From: Phytophthora sp. 'mugwort'
Taxonomy: Eukaryota > Oomycota > Peronosporomycetes > Peronosporales > Peronosporaceae
Reading direction: 5' to 3'
NCBI GenBank assembly: GCA_033558025.1
Contig: JAUCEF010000005.1
Span: forward strand, 3,410,001 to 3,474,000
Length of the DNA: 64,000 bases
Shown: positions 29,555 to 39,594 of the stretch, one piece after another
Layout of the letters: each line of letters opens with the position of its first letter
Position numbering within the stretch: position 1 is the first letter of the stretch
The notes under the pieces: model-generated
What the model was told of the DNA's origin: nothing
Seen by the model: the letters and a program-made list of their open reading frames with translations, nothing else
Database searches by the model: none
Made by a program: the position numbers and the translations under genes

Positions 29555-32101
29555 CTAAGGTACCACATAGAACGAAACACTCAACTCCGGGCCAGACTCC
29601 GCTGCTGCGCTTCGCCGTCCCGAACTGCTCGGTGCAATGTTGCTGCTAGGGCCGCCACGGTTCTTGGTCTGGCTGTAGCTTTCGCCGCTGTCGTCCCGTG
29701 AATGTGGCACCGCCGTCGTCGAGCTGTCCGTTGAAGATGGCAGCAGAGAGACGACAAACTCGCCAGGCTCAGCTCGCCACTGGAAACCATGGCCCACGAC
29801 ATGCGGCGCGTAATAGCTCCAGTCCTCTGGCGTGAGCACGAACTTGACATCCTGGCTGGCTCCCTGCGCGAGCACGTCCAACTTCTTGAACGCCTTCAGC
29901 AGCTTTGTTTCGGGCACGGACTCACGACGGAATTTCTGGGATACAAACAGCAGTACAACTTCCTTGCCGGGACGAGGGCCACGGTTCGTCACGGTGACTG
30001 CGACCTCTAATGCGCCTGTCGTAGCGTGCACTTGAGTCGTGTTAAGCCGTACCGCCGAGTACTCGAATTTGGTGTAGCTGAGCCCGTGGCCAAATTGCCA
30101 TTGGACGGGACACTCGTCGTATGGCTGACATCGTGTGTTGACGCGGTGGAAGTACGGCAATAGCTGCGTTCCGCGAGCTGGATACGTAATAGGCAACCGG
30201 GCTGACGGGTTGACGGCGCCAAAAATCACGTCCGCGAGCGCTTGGCCGCCCTGCTCGCAAGGCAACATGCTCAAGATAACAGCGTCGGCATGGTTGTGAG
30301 CACCCTCGAGTAAACGGGGGCGACCAGAGACCAGCACCACAACCACCTTTGTAGAATTGAGCTTTGTGAGCTCCTCCAGGTACCACAACTGTCCAGCAGG
30401 CAAAGCCATACTCCCGAGCAAGTCACCGGTTTTCTCCGCATAGTTAGGTTCACCCAATACGACCAGCGTGTAGTCACTCTTGGCAGCAAGCTCCAACCCC
30501 CGCTGGAAGTCTTGGGGATTCATATTGCCATCAATATCAACCACCTCGAGATGATCCACTGTCATCTGACCTGAGGACGCTGCCTGCGCCTGCATGGCCT
30601 CCTTGACAGTGACTCCGTTTGGAAAAAGCGTCGAGTCGCTAGATCCTTGCCAGAACACGGACCACCCACCGCATTGGAACCCCTTATTGTCCGACACAGG
30701 GCCGGTGAGAAACACGTTTGGCGTCTTCGTCAAGTCAATGGGCAAGGCGTTATTGTGGTTCTCGAGTAAAATAACTGACTCCTGAGCCAACTTCAACGCG
30801 TCTTCTTGATCAGCAGCACTACCGACGGCATCACCATTATCCAGAACGTCTCGGTCAAAGTCATCGTAGTAATCTGACTCGAGCAGTCCGAGGTCCCGTT
30901 TGGTTTCCAGAATGCGTCGTACAGATTCATCAAGGCGGCTTTCTAAAACAAATCCTTTCGCGACTAGCGATTCGATGGTGTCACCAAACGCTTGCAAGTC
31001 CGGTGACATGTCCATATCTAGAGACGTCTCCTGCAGAGTGACGCGTACAGCCTCAGCCACACTGGACACTAAATGATGTTCCGAGTACATACGATCCACC
31101 TCGCTGTAGTCTGAGATAAGTAGACCCTTAAAATTCATATCGTACCGCAAAAGATCAACCAATAGTTTTCTACTAGCAATCACGGGGTCACCATTCACCG
31201 AAACGTAGCTCTCCATCGCTGTACGAACGCCAGCGCGGACTGCAGCGAGAAACGGCGGGGCGTAGTAGTTGACCAGTTCCCAGTCCGTAATGACATTGTC
31301 TGCGCGGTCCAGACCTTCACGAACGTTCGAGTATCCTATAAAGTGTTTCATACAGGCTGCCACCTTGCCCGAGCTCTGGAGTCCTTTGATCAGTGCTGTC
31401 CCCATGACGGACGACACCAAAGGATCTTCTCCGAACGTCTCGTAAACCCGAGACCACTTCGGTTGAACTGCAATGCCCAACACGGGGCTAAAAATCCACG
31501 GGATGCCCGCGTTCAATGTGTCCTTCGCAGCAATAGCGCCCATTTTGTACACCAATTCGGGGTTGAACGAGGCAGCAGCGCTGATCGGCTGGCCAAATAG
31601 CGTAGCTCCTTGCACGTAGGTGGCACCATGGATGGTGTCCACACCATAGATCATGGGCACCGCAGCGCCCTCCTCCTTGTATATTTGGTGGATTTGGCGT
31701 ATCACCTCTCGCCAGTCGCTGTCGCTCCAACCCGTGCGTCCGCCCACGGGTCCACCTGCGAACGGGCTGTTGAGGATGGAGCCCACACCCGCTCGAGCGT
31801 ATCGAGCCACCATTTCGCGGTTAAGTGCCTTTTTCGGATCCCTTTCGTCCCCGTTCATCATGGAGTAAATATCCATCTGCGTCATTTGCGCCGCCTTCTG
31901 GCGGATTGTCATGTTGGCCAAGAGAGCATCGACGTTAACGTAATTGGAGCCGACTGAGGGCGCCGTGAAGCTCCGGAGGCCGGCGAAAACGGCAGGGTCA
32001 GGGTCGTACACATGCTCGTGAGCAGTGCGTATTACATCGGCGGCGAGAGCGACGCCGCTGCAGGCCCAGCTGAGCAGCACTAACACCAGATCCACGTTCA
32101 T
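29555..32101 (-). CDS. Secreted beta-glucosidase, glycoside hydrolase family 3
   Basis: A single exon of 848 residues, normal for GH3 enzymes of the plant/bacterial BglX-like type. A signal peptide (MNVDLVLVLLSWACSGVALA) predicts secretion. The TIM-barrel domain shows IPWIFSPVLGI, YETFGEDP, KHFIGYS (Lys252-His253) and the nucleophile Asp331 in LLISDYSEV. The alpha/beta sandwich domain and a C-terminal fibronectin-III-like domain follow (FGHGLSYTKFEYS onward, to GFQWRAEPGEFVVSLLP). A polar serine-rich tail precedes the stop. The enzyme should release glucose from beta-glucosides, serving cell-wall or cellobiose degradation. Its start is 243 bp from the start of the divergent ilvH-like gene. 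Confidence 0.94.
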   Translation of the reverse strand: MNVDLVLVLLSWACSGVALAADVIRTAHEHVYDPDPAVFAGLRSFTAPSVGSNYVNVDALLANMTIRQKAAQMTQMDIYSMMNGDERDPKKALNREMVARYARAGVGSILNSPFAGGPVGGRTGWSDSDWREVIRQIHQIYKEEGAAVPMIYGVDTIHGATYVQGATLFGQPISAAASFNPELVYKMGAIAAKDTLNAGIPWIFSPVLGIAVQPKWSRVYETFGEDPLVSSVMGTALIKGLQSSGKVAACMKHFIGYSNVREGLDRADNVITDWELVNYYAPPFLAAVRAGVRTAMESYVSVNGDPVIASRKLLVDLLRYDMNFKGLLISDYSEVDRMYSEHHLVSSVAEAVRVTLQETSLDMDMSPDLQAFGDTIESLVAKGFVLESRLDESVRRILETKRDLGLLESDYYDDFDRDVLDNGDAVGSAADQEDALKLAQESVILLENHNNALPIDLTKTPNVFLTGPVSDNKGFQCGGWSVFWQGSSDSTLFPNGVTVKEAMQAQAASSGQMTVDHLEVVDIDGNMNPQDFQRGLELAAKSDYTLVVLGEPNYAEKTGDLLGSMALPAGQLWYLEELTKLNSTKVVVVLVSGRPRLLEGAHNHADAVILSMLPCEQGGQALADVIFGAVNPSARLPITYPARGTQLLPYFHRVNTRCQPYDECPVQWQFGHGLSYTKFEYSAVRLNTTQVHATTGALEVAVTVTNRGPRPGKEVVLLFVSQKFRRESVPETKLLKAFKKLDVLAQGASQDVKFVLTPEDWSYYAPHVVGHGFQWRAEPGEFVVSLLPSSTDSSTTAVPHSRDDSGESYSQTKNRGGPSSNIAPSSSGRRSAAAESGPELSVSFYVVP

Positions 32102-32344
32102 TTTCTTGGAGCCTTGTCACTTGGCTGTACTGTTAACCTGTCCTAATTAGTTATACCCGTGGTTTGGTGCTGATTAACTATTAGAGAAACACAGCAGATG
32201 CTATGTGGTATTAAGTATTAGCATGCACAGGGATTAGTTTGAACAGGGTTAAACCTATCGTACCTAAACGGGATTTCAGTTGTTTGCGCATCTCCGTTGT
32301 AGCTGAGCCTAGAGCCTCAGACGCCACATTCGACATTCGGAGAG
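32102..32344. promoter_or_regulatory. Shared divergent promoter region (GH3 / acetolactate synthase small subunit)
   Basis: The 243 bp between two divergent ATGs. The stretch ccacattcgacattcgg at about 32324-32340, immediately before the plus-strand start, resembles an oomycete initiator. This is an assignment by resemblance only. Confidence 0.4.
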
Positions 32345-33344
32345 ATGCTGCGGAGATCTGTGCTGCCGTTGGCACGTAGCGCCTTCCCGCGGTCTGCGGC
32401 CGCCCGCGTGACGCCTTATGCCGCATCCAAGTACTTTTCGCGTGCCTTCAGTGTTGCCGAGCAGAGCCAGCGCCACGTGATCGCCGCGCTTGTGGTAAAC
32501 CAGCCCGGCTGTCTGGCTGAGATCGCCAACCTCTTCGCTGCTCGAGGTAGCTTTAGAAACGCACGAATGTTCAGAAGATAATGGCTACAGTGACGGTTCT
32601 GACGGGTTATGGATATGTTGTGGTGTAGGCTACAACATTGATAGTCTCGTGGTGGGCCGCACGGAGGTCGAGGAGCTGTCCCGAATGACCGTGGTCGTCA
32701 ACGGCACTGCTCAGAGCGTTGTCAACGTGCGTGCCCATAGTTCAAAGCTGGCAGGGGGTTGGAAGGCGTGCTGACAATTGCTGGGGTATTTCTGTCTTAT
32801 GCATGCAGATGAAGAAGCAACTCGAAGACGTCGTGTACGTGGCTGTGGTCAACATTCTCAGCAGCGGTAATAACGCCGAGAAGAACTACGTCGAGCGCGA
32901 CCTGATGCTGGCCAAGGTATCTACGGCCGGTACGTTTAACACTCCACATTGCTATTTCCTGACACCCTTCAGACCACCACCCCCACCGGAAATTTCGTAG
33001 ACGTAACATGCTCTCTTACTGGTGTGTTGCTACATGCAGAGGCTGGATCTCGTGCTGAGGTGGTGGAGCTGGCCAACCTGTTCGACGCCAAGGTGATCGA
33101 TGTACGACCGCACCAGGTTATGGTGCAGCTGGCTGGTACTCCAGGCCGCATTGAGGCCTTTCTGGACCTGTTGAAGCCCCTGGGAATCACTGAGATCCAC
33201 CGCAGCGGAGTTATCGCAATGGCTCGAAGCACCAGCGTGACTGACAACCTGGGCGACCTTTCGACTTTCGAGGGCGCTACTCGCACGCTTCTTGATGAGG
33301 CCGACGACGTAGAAATCGACGTCTCCCGCCTTCCTCCTGGATAA
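32345..33344 (+). CDS. Acetolactate synthase small (regulatory) subunit, mitochondrial
   Basis: Four exons: 32345-32546, 32629-32726, 32809-32929 and 33040-33344 (introns 82, 82 and 110 nt), giving 241 residues. Splicing restores the ACT-domain text GCLAEIANLFAARGYNIDSL and the ERDLMLAKVSTAEAGSRAEV stretch shared with bacterial IlvH. The N-terminal forty residues are Arg/Ala/Ser-rich (MLRRSVLPLARSAFPRSAAA), a good mitochondrial presequence. Two ACT domains bind valine and regulate the catalytic subunit in isoleucine, leucine and valine synthesis. The C terminus RSTSVTDNLGDLSTFEGAT is typical of the family. The catalytic subunit is not in this window. Confidence 0.9.
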
Positions 33345-33669
33345 ACTTCTAAGGGGATGATGGTAGCTTTTACGGTTTCGCGATCACCTTAGTAGGTTGC
33401 ATTCGAATATGCGCACTGGAGTAGGCGTGTTGCTCAGCAATGGAACAAGCAAGCCAGTGTACGTCGCGTCTGGGGGAATGGTATGCTAGCGTAATCAAAT
33501 CGAAGCGCTACCGGAATGTATTGTTGGTCATGGTTGATAGCGTTCCGGTGATGTTGACTAGGCTATGTATCACCCCGTTACTTTACTGTGCTGATAGCTG
33601 CAGAATCTGCATGTAGCGTTGTACACAAATTTTGCTTGTGGAGCATTATTGTCATTCTGATTTCGTTCA

Positions 33670-33702
33670 TGAGCTATGGTTTCAGCCTGAAACCATAGCT
33701 CA
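33670..33702. repeat. Perfect 16-bp-arm hairpin
   Basis: The arms tgagctatggtttcag (33670-33685) and ctgaaaccatagctca (33687-33702) are exact reverse complements around a single C. It may be the collapsed ends of a small transposon or a transcript hairpin 3' of the ilvH-like gene; nothing decides between these. Confidence 0.8.
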
Positions 33703-34211
33703 GACTTTGTGGGCACAAGTCGTGCACTTGTGAGATATTGTGCGTTCTATAAGATTAAATACCAAAATATTCTAGTTAACCGACCAGCAAGGTAAAAGTT
33801 GTTGGAATTCACATAATATAATAAGGTCAATACATGTACTGTACATTGTACAATCTTTTAGTTCAGTGCTCGATAGTCGCACGGCGCTTTCGGCTTCAAT
33901 GCCGCGAAAATACCAGGTAGACCTGTAACGCCATTGTCAACGGTGCTACAACCCGTGCAGTTCGAGAACACCAATGGATCACATGTGAAGACTCACCTCT
34001 GTTTAGTATTTCAAACTGAGTTTGCAGTGAATGAGTACTACATTGAGTTCTTGTAGTAAGTGCTCAAGCTGTATCAGGATACTGTGTTAAATGACTAATC
34101 TACTCGTTGATGTCATCGCTAGTGAGGCACAGACATAGTGGCAGGCTGGGGATGATATAAGTGACATTATTACCAGTTTAGCGTGTTGCTGCTTTGGTCT
34201 AATGTGGTAAC

Positions 34212-34235
34212 CGCTACATGTAGCTACATGTAGCG
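34212..34235. repeat. Perfect 24-bp palindrome
   Basis: The half-site cgctacatgtag (34212-34223) is followed directly by its reverse complement (34224-34235). It also contains a direct repetition of ctacatgtag. No associated gene is evident within 700 bp on either side. Confidence 0.8.
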
Positions 34236-34370
34236 TTGCAAATTGACCAGTGTAGATGCAAGCCGGTGCCGATTGCGACCACAATATTTAGGAACCCGCG
34301 CACCACATGTTCTGCATGGTACCATCATGGTGCTACCATGGCAACTTCTCGTGATCAACACGAGGGACGG

Positions 34371-35204
34371 CGTAACGTAGCCTAGGTAGGGCTTTCCCCA
34401 AAGCAGGGACGTCATACGGCCGATAATTCCAATACAGGGATCAAGTCTCAATGCAGGGACGTTGAGCACATATTAGCGTGGACCGCCGCTATACACGTTG
34501 GTGTGTCTAGTTCCGGCTGCCCGGGCCGACTACCATATCCCTTTAGCACTGCGTACGGAAGATCTGGGTCACCCACGACCTTCCGCTTTCGTCGGATGAG
34601 TTCTCCTTGACTGGATTCCGGTGCGCGACCTACGAAAGGGAAAACGTAGGTGTCTAAGTTGCGCGTGTACGTCGAAGCAACAAGCACACGCGTGGGTTTG
34701 CCCTCGCGAGCGAGATGACTGTAAATGCTTCAGAATGGTTGTTAGTGCCGGTCAATGGGCACCCAACCCACTCCAATTGAGGCCGATGCCGGGAGTCGCT
34801 GCGGAGTATACGGCGTTCAATAAATTTTATTTTTTTGCGGGCGGATTGCTGCTAGTTAACTAAGTAAAAATGCCACCGTGCCTATTTGCTGAAGGGATCG
34901 CGTCTGCGGTCTCCACTGTGGGGCTGGCGCTGGTGGGGAAAGCGGGCGTTGTCGGAGTTGCTGGTGCTGCTGTAGAAGCTGTTGGCGGTATCGACTGTTG
35001 GGCTGGCGCTGGCGCGGAATGCGGGTGTGAAGTGGTAGACGTTGCAGTGGAGACATGACTGGGAAACACGATGCAGTAATCCTCTCACCCGGTGGTCCAC
35101 GCTAATATATGCTCAACGTCCCTGTATTGAGACATGGTCCCTTAGATTATCGGCCATATGATGTCTCTGTTTTGGGAAAAGACTAGCTTAGCGTTAGTAA
35201 CGCT
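34371..35204. mobile_element. Inverted-repeat element with about 115-bp arms
   Basis: The left arm (about 34371-34486) and the reverse complement of the right arm (about 35091-35204) align over their length with scattered substitutions. The best-conserved core includes cagggacgttgagca and tattagcgtggacc. The 600 bp between them contain no recognisable transposase. A minus-strand frame (34448-34687) and a G/T-rich imperfect duplication at about 34913-35035 are present. Target-site duplication could not be defined. It is probably a non-autonomous foldback or MITE-like element, although two independent insertions in opposite orientation would look the same. Confidence 0.55.
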
Positions 35205-35610
35205 TACCAGTTCAGGTTGCCTGCGCTGTACGGAGTCGTTCGCAACGGCGCCACTCTGTGGAACGGATTGTGGCACCGTACCAATTACACGGCATGATGT
35301 AGACCAATAATTCACTAGTCCCCTACGATCACGACCGTGAACAAGTGGGCATGTTAACCAGCTACGGTACTATACATGGAACATATGGTGACTAAACACA
35401 GGTTTCCTCGCGTGCCTGGACCAGTCAGTCATTATGTTCACTCATCCAAAACGTCACATTCCAGAAATCCATGCAGAAAAAGTGGCTACCAATACCTTCG
35501 ATGTAACACGCCTCAACCAATCAGCGACGCGTATCCGCCGAGCGTTGCAGCGACTGAATCACTTTTGTATCTTCCTCGGCAGCTGCAGAGTCTCAGGCCT
35601 GCAATCGACC

Positions 35611-37326
35611 ATGTACCTGCGCTCGGACCCGCTGAACGAGACGTTACCGCTGACGCGCGGGCTGCGGTCCCGCCAGACGCTGCCGGCCGTGGGTCGCTCG
35701 CGGCGCCTGCTGTCGACCACTGGGCGGCGCTTCATCCGCTACGGCGTCGCTTGCCTCCTCTTCCTCGCCGTGGGGGACCTCATGGTGACGCTGCAACGCT
35801 CGCTCCAGACGGAGAACCTCATTCGCACGGGCGAGCGCACGGCCGAGCCTACGATCATGGAGGACTCGGCCGACGCCGAGGCGCCCGAGTTTCCGCGCGA
35901 GTCCTTCCCGGGATTCACTGACGAGATTCTGGAGCTTGCGGGTAAGCCCAGCGAGTACACGGCGCGACTCTTCTCGGGCTACCTGACGCTGAACAACGGG
36001 GGTCGCGCCTTTTACTTCCTGGCTGAGTCCCAGAGCTCTACGCCAGAGACGGACGCTGTGTTGCTGTGGCTCAATGGAGGACCTGGCTCCAGCTCCCTCT
36101 CGGGGTGTTTCTCGGAGAACGGACCTCTGCTGGTCAACAAGGACGGGAAAACGCTCAGGGTGAACAATTTTGCGTGGAACCAGAAGACCAATCTTCTCTG
36201 CATCGAGTCGCCCGTGGGTGTCGGCTTCAGCTACAACTCGAGTGGAGTGTACGAAGCGGACGATCTCACGCAAGCGCAGGATCTGTATGATGCCCTGCAG
36301 AAGTTCTTCGGGAAATTTCCCTGGCTGAGGGAGAACGACTTTGTCGTCGCTGGAGAGAGCTATGGAGGGATTTATGTGCCAACCACAGCGCTTGAAATTG
36401 TGAAGGGCAACGCGGCGGCGTCCGATTCGTCACGACATATTAACCTGAAGAAGTTCGTGGTGGGCAACGGTGTGAACGAGTATATGGGACTTTCGGTAGT
36501 TATGTTCGCATACTACCACGGACTGCTGAGCACGGAGATGTACAAGAAATTCCGAACCAGCTGCCCCGACCTCCACGAATTCGAGAAGGGCCCAATCGTC
36601 GCGCCGGGCTTCAGTCGCGGTAGTCCGGAGTGCACCTCCGCCACACTGGACATTTACACGACCTTGGTCTATGACCGCATCAATATGTACGACGTGTACG
36701 GCTCGTGCGCCGGCTCGCCCAAAGAGGATATTCAACGCCTGGTGAAGGAGATTTTGACGCCATCGACGCCTGGTAAGCTGCCGCACCCGATTGGAAACAC
36801 AATGGATTTGTGCCTGGATAATAAGCACCTCGAGTCGTACTTTAACCTGGCTGAGGTCCGGGACTCGATGCACGCAAACCCGTCACTGGCTCATTGGAAT
36901 GCTATCGCACTGACGACGGCGACCATGGAGACGGTAGGCTCTATTCTTGGTGTCGATCATCCGATGTTGCATCATCCTCAGATGCTGAAGTACACACCGA
37001 CACTCAATGGTGAAGTGACCCCCTTGTGGCGCCAGCTACTTGAGAGCGGAGTGAAAGGTGTCATTTATCACGGAGATGCTGATTTGGTTTGCAATGCTCT
37101 GGGCGGACTCTGGGCGGTAGAGTCACTAGGTCTTCCCCGCCTGGCACCCCGCTCGGCCTGGACTTACGGGGAGGTAGACTCGAAGCAAACGGGCGGTTTT
37201 GTGGAGACGTTCAAGGGGATTACATACGTGACCGTAAAGGGAGCGGGCCACCTCGTGCCAATGTTGGAGCCCGAGGAGGCCAAGCAAATGCTTGATTTGT
37301 TTGTGCTTAATGACTTGGAGTACTAA
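35611..37326 (+). CDS. Serine carboxypeptidase (S10) with N-terminal membrane anchor
   Basis: A single exon of 571 residues starting MYLRSDPLN. The frame is open upstream to 35434, but the upstream part contains promoter-like CCAAT sequence and no conserved residues. The family motifs are complete: NGGPGSSS near 155, catalytic Ser250 in AGESYGGIYVP, Asp491 in HGDADLVCN and His547 in GAGHLVPM. Residues about 43-60 (YGVACLLFLAVGDLMVTL) form an uncleaved hydrophobic segment after a basic N terminus. This predicts a type II membrane protein with the protease in the secretory lumen or outside. S10 enzymes remove C-terminal residues at acidic pH, for example in Golgi or vacuolar processing. Most family members instead have a cleaved signal peptide. 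Confidence 0.92.
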   Translation: MYLRSDPLNETLPLTRGLRSRQTLPAVGRSRRLLSTTGRRFIRYGVACLLFLAVGDLMVTLQRSLQTENLIRTGERTAEPTIMEDSADAEAPEFPRESFPGFTDEILELAGKPSEYTARLFSGYLTLNNGGRAFYFLAESQSSTPETDAVLLWLNGGPGSSSLSGCFSENGPLLVNKDGKTLRVNNFAWNQKTNLLCIESPVGVGFSYNSSGVYEADDLTQAQDLYDALQKFFGKFPWLRENDFVVAGESYGGIYVPTTALEIVKGNAAASDSSRHINLKKFVVGNGVNEYMGLSVVMFAYYHGLLSTEMYKKFRTSCPDLHEFEKGPIVAPGFSRGSPECTSATLDIYTTLVYDRINMYDVYGSCAGSPKEDIQRLVKEILTPSTPGKLPHPIGNTMDLCLDNKHLESYFNLAEVRDSMHANPSLAHWNAIALTTATMETVGSILGVDHPMLHHPQMLKYTPTLNGEVTPLWRQLLESGVKGVIYHGDADLVCNALGGLWAVESLGLPRLAPRSAWTYGEVDSKQTGGFVETFKGITYVTVKGAGHLVPMLEPEEAKQMLDLFVLNDLEY

Positions 37327-37526
37327 AAGATCAGTGCCAAACATGTTCAAAAAAGAAATGAGTGAATAAAAATACCATATATACAATGTGGTGTGTTTGC
37401 AGTTGCATTGGAGTGCCATAAACGCTCGACGTGGATGTAGCATTGCAGTCGCAGTTTGTGTAGATTTCTGTTTAACTTTTTCACGCAAGTTGTGAAGGAA
37501 TACCGAGCTGTGAGCCAACTAGGATA

Positions 37527-39248
37527 TCAAATAATGTCGCCGCCAAAAATGAACCGCAGGATCCGGAGGTAAGTCGGCTTGAAATAACGCGCCGGGCTTG
37601 ACATGATGAGCGACATGGAAAAGCAGAACAGTACTACTTCGCTGTGTTTCACATATCGCACAAGGCCGCGACGTTTCAAAAGTTGCCACACGATGTCAAG
37701 TGCACGTGGGAAACAATACAGCATGAGCTCAAAGCGGCGCTTGGTATGCTCGAAGAAGAGAGCGCCGCCCGTTGCGACCTGATAAGTGCAAGCAAAGATC
37801 GTTCGGGCATTTTAGCCTGAACCCACAATGACACAGCAAGCAGGATTCTTTTAACTTACTCCAGCAACCAGCGATGTTGCGGCGAAGTCTCGGTGGAAAG
37901 CATTGCGAGCCGTGCAAATGACAAGTTTAACCACCGTCTAGACAAAAATCATGTTGAAACTGTTAGTTTACTCTAACCACCCGAGCAGATTAGTCAATAC
38001 CGCATACGAACCTGATACGACGTTAGAAACGCCGAAGAGCAAAGCGCTGCATAGGAGATCCGTGCAGTTGTAGACAGCGGGGCTCCCTGGAGCTGCTGGA
38101 AGCGAAAAAACATCGCGGGGAGGAAATGAACAGGTAGGTATATTTGCATTGACCTCCCCAAGCCGTTGATCCATTCCTTAATGGCATGCGTCACACACGA
38201 CTCCCTAAGCAAATATTGAATAAACGTACACCATAATCAGCGTTATGAAACTCCCTGGCACCAAACCAAATTCATGAAACTTTTGTCGGTACATGTGGTA
38301 GTGCGGTTGGCACAGACGAAACGGCAACGGGTGACCACGCGCGTCAAGCTGACCACGCATACGCTGACGCACGGTGTACTCCAGTCCGTTATGATTTACA
38401 GCCCCGATTCGACAAATCCACTGGTAGTAACCCTGGATATAGAGATTCAAGAAAGAAAAAAAGATTGTGAATAAAAGAAAGCGAACAACCCGCTTCTTCA
38501 ACGACCAACAGACCTTTGGCAACATACTTGGGTCCACCACAAATGCATACATAATAGCAGCATTGCTCAAAGCGAAGAGCATTTCCGACGAGTAACGCCA
38601 CGTTGGCAACACGCCAATCGACATCAAGTGGCGACACACGACGTCCAGCATGCGTACAAAAATGTACAACGAGATAGTATTGCGTCTCGAAGGTGAGTCC
38701 AGAAGCAAGGCCGACCCAGACACCGCTCCTGCGATAGCCAAATTGATGGCATCTCTTTCTCCGCCTCGAGCTGCTCTTGCCAAGAGTTCCGTAACTCGAA
38801 AGATCCCCACCAAGCTCCCGAAGAAAGCTCCGAAGCGGAGGGTATCTCCCTTTAGCAGCAGCCTGGCGGCGTCAGCGTAGCCGTACTCGAGACTACTCCA
38901 TTTCCTGGATGCTAGCAGTACAGCCGTAAAAGCTTTGGCTCCGTAGGCCAGCAGGAACGCTCTCGCCGTGGCCTGACATGCCGCCTCCAGGTCTTTCTTG
39001 ACGTTCGGCCAGTCCATCACCATCTTGCGCAGCTCCTGGCGTCTGTCGGCTGCGTGTCGCTTGGCCTCGTGTAGAGATTCCTCCTCGTCATTCGGCCGGC
39101 GTCTGACGCCATCGTCTCCAGGACGCAGGAGCGGCGGCTGCTTCTGTATCTTCTGTGTCTCGTTGTGCAGCTCCAGCGCCGCGGCCGTCAGCTCCGGCGG
39201 CTCGCGGCGCCGCTCCGACGTGAAGAAGGCCGAATAGATGCGTTCCAT
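37527..39248 (-). CDS. TMEM135 homologue (peroxisome/mitochondria multipass membrane protein)
   Basis: Five exons (38514-39248, 38232-38432, 38012-38176, 37860-37937, 37527-37778), all phase 0, encode 476 residues; human TMEM135 has about 458. Family signs are LLDSPSRRNTISLYIFVRML, the WRYSSEMLFALSNAAIMY motif and a second related motif near the C terminus (EVVLFCFSMSLIM). Several hydrophobic segments resemble the Tim17-like helices of the family. The first intron (38433-38513, 81 nt) has no stop in frame but is recognised by a long pyrimidine tract and a donor after LPK. The acceptor of the third exon is the least certain (55-nt intron). TMEM135 is linked to peroxisomal and mitochondrial membranes and lipid metabolism in animals. 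The N-terminal ninety residues are charged and variable. Confidence 0.82.
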
Positions 39249-39594
39249 CGCCGCAGCGCTCGGTTGGCCAGGTGCCTCTGGCCAGCGATCGCTTCCTCAC
39301 GATGTCGACGACGACTGCGTCGACTGGTGAGCTCCGAGAAACGACCCGACGTGACAACTTATATACCGGTTTAATACTGGGTTAGCGGTACTTGATGTGA
39401 TGCACATCTGGGCGAGCACTCAGTTGTCGTACGTATATTTATCCCTTCCCTTATTTTCCATCGCCATCTTAGACGGTCATAATTTCCTACTAAGTATTTC
39501 TGATCCTACAAATGAAAACAAACGAGTGTGTTTTTTAGCCCTGCAGTGGCTCCCCTACAGACTCTTAACATGCATTTACAGCCATAAAGGTCTA

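Larger units (their letters stand above)
33345..35610. other. Gene-poor, repeat-rich interval
   Basis: About 2.3 kb without a supportable gene. It holds two perfect palindromes and a pair of long inverted arms listed separately. Near 33765-33900 there are degenerate sequences that also occur, in another order, near 43680-43800. A CCAAT sequence lies at about 35516, some 95 bp before the carboxypeptidase start. Confidence 0.5.

Noticed and set aside
34870..35058. Gly/Ala-rich plus-strand and Pro/Ala-rich minus-strand frames
   Set aside because: They reflect a low-complexity GC-rich imperfect duplication inside the inverted-repeat element.
35434..35610. N-terminal extension of the S10 carboxypeptidase
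   Set aside because: The extra 59 residues are not family-like and overlap a CCAAT-containing promoter-like stretch.
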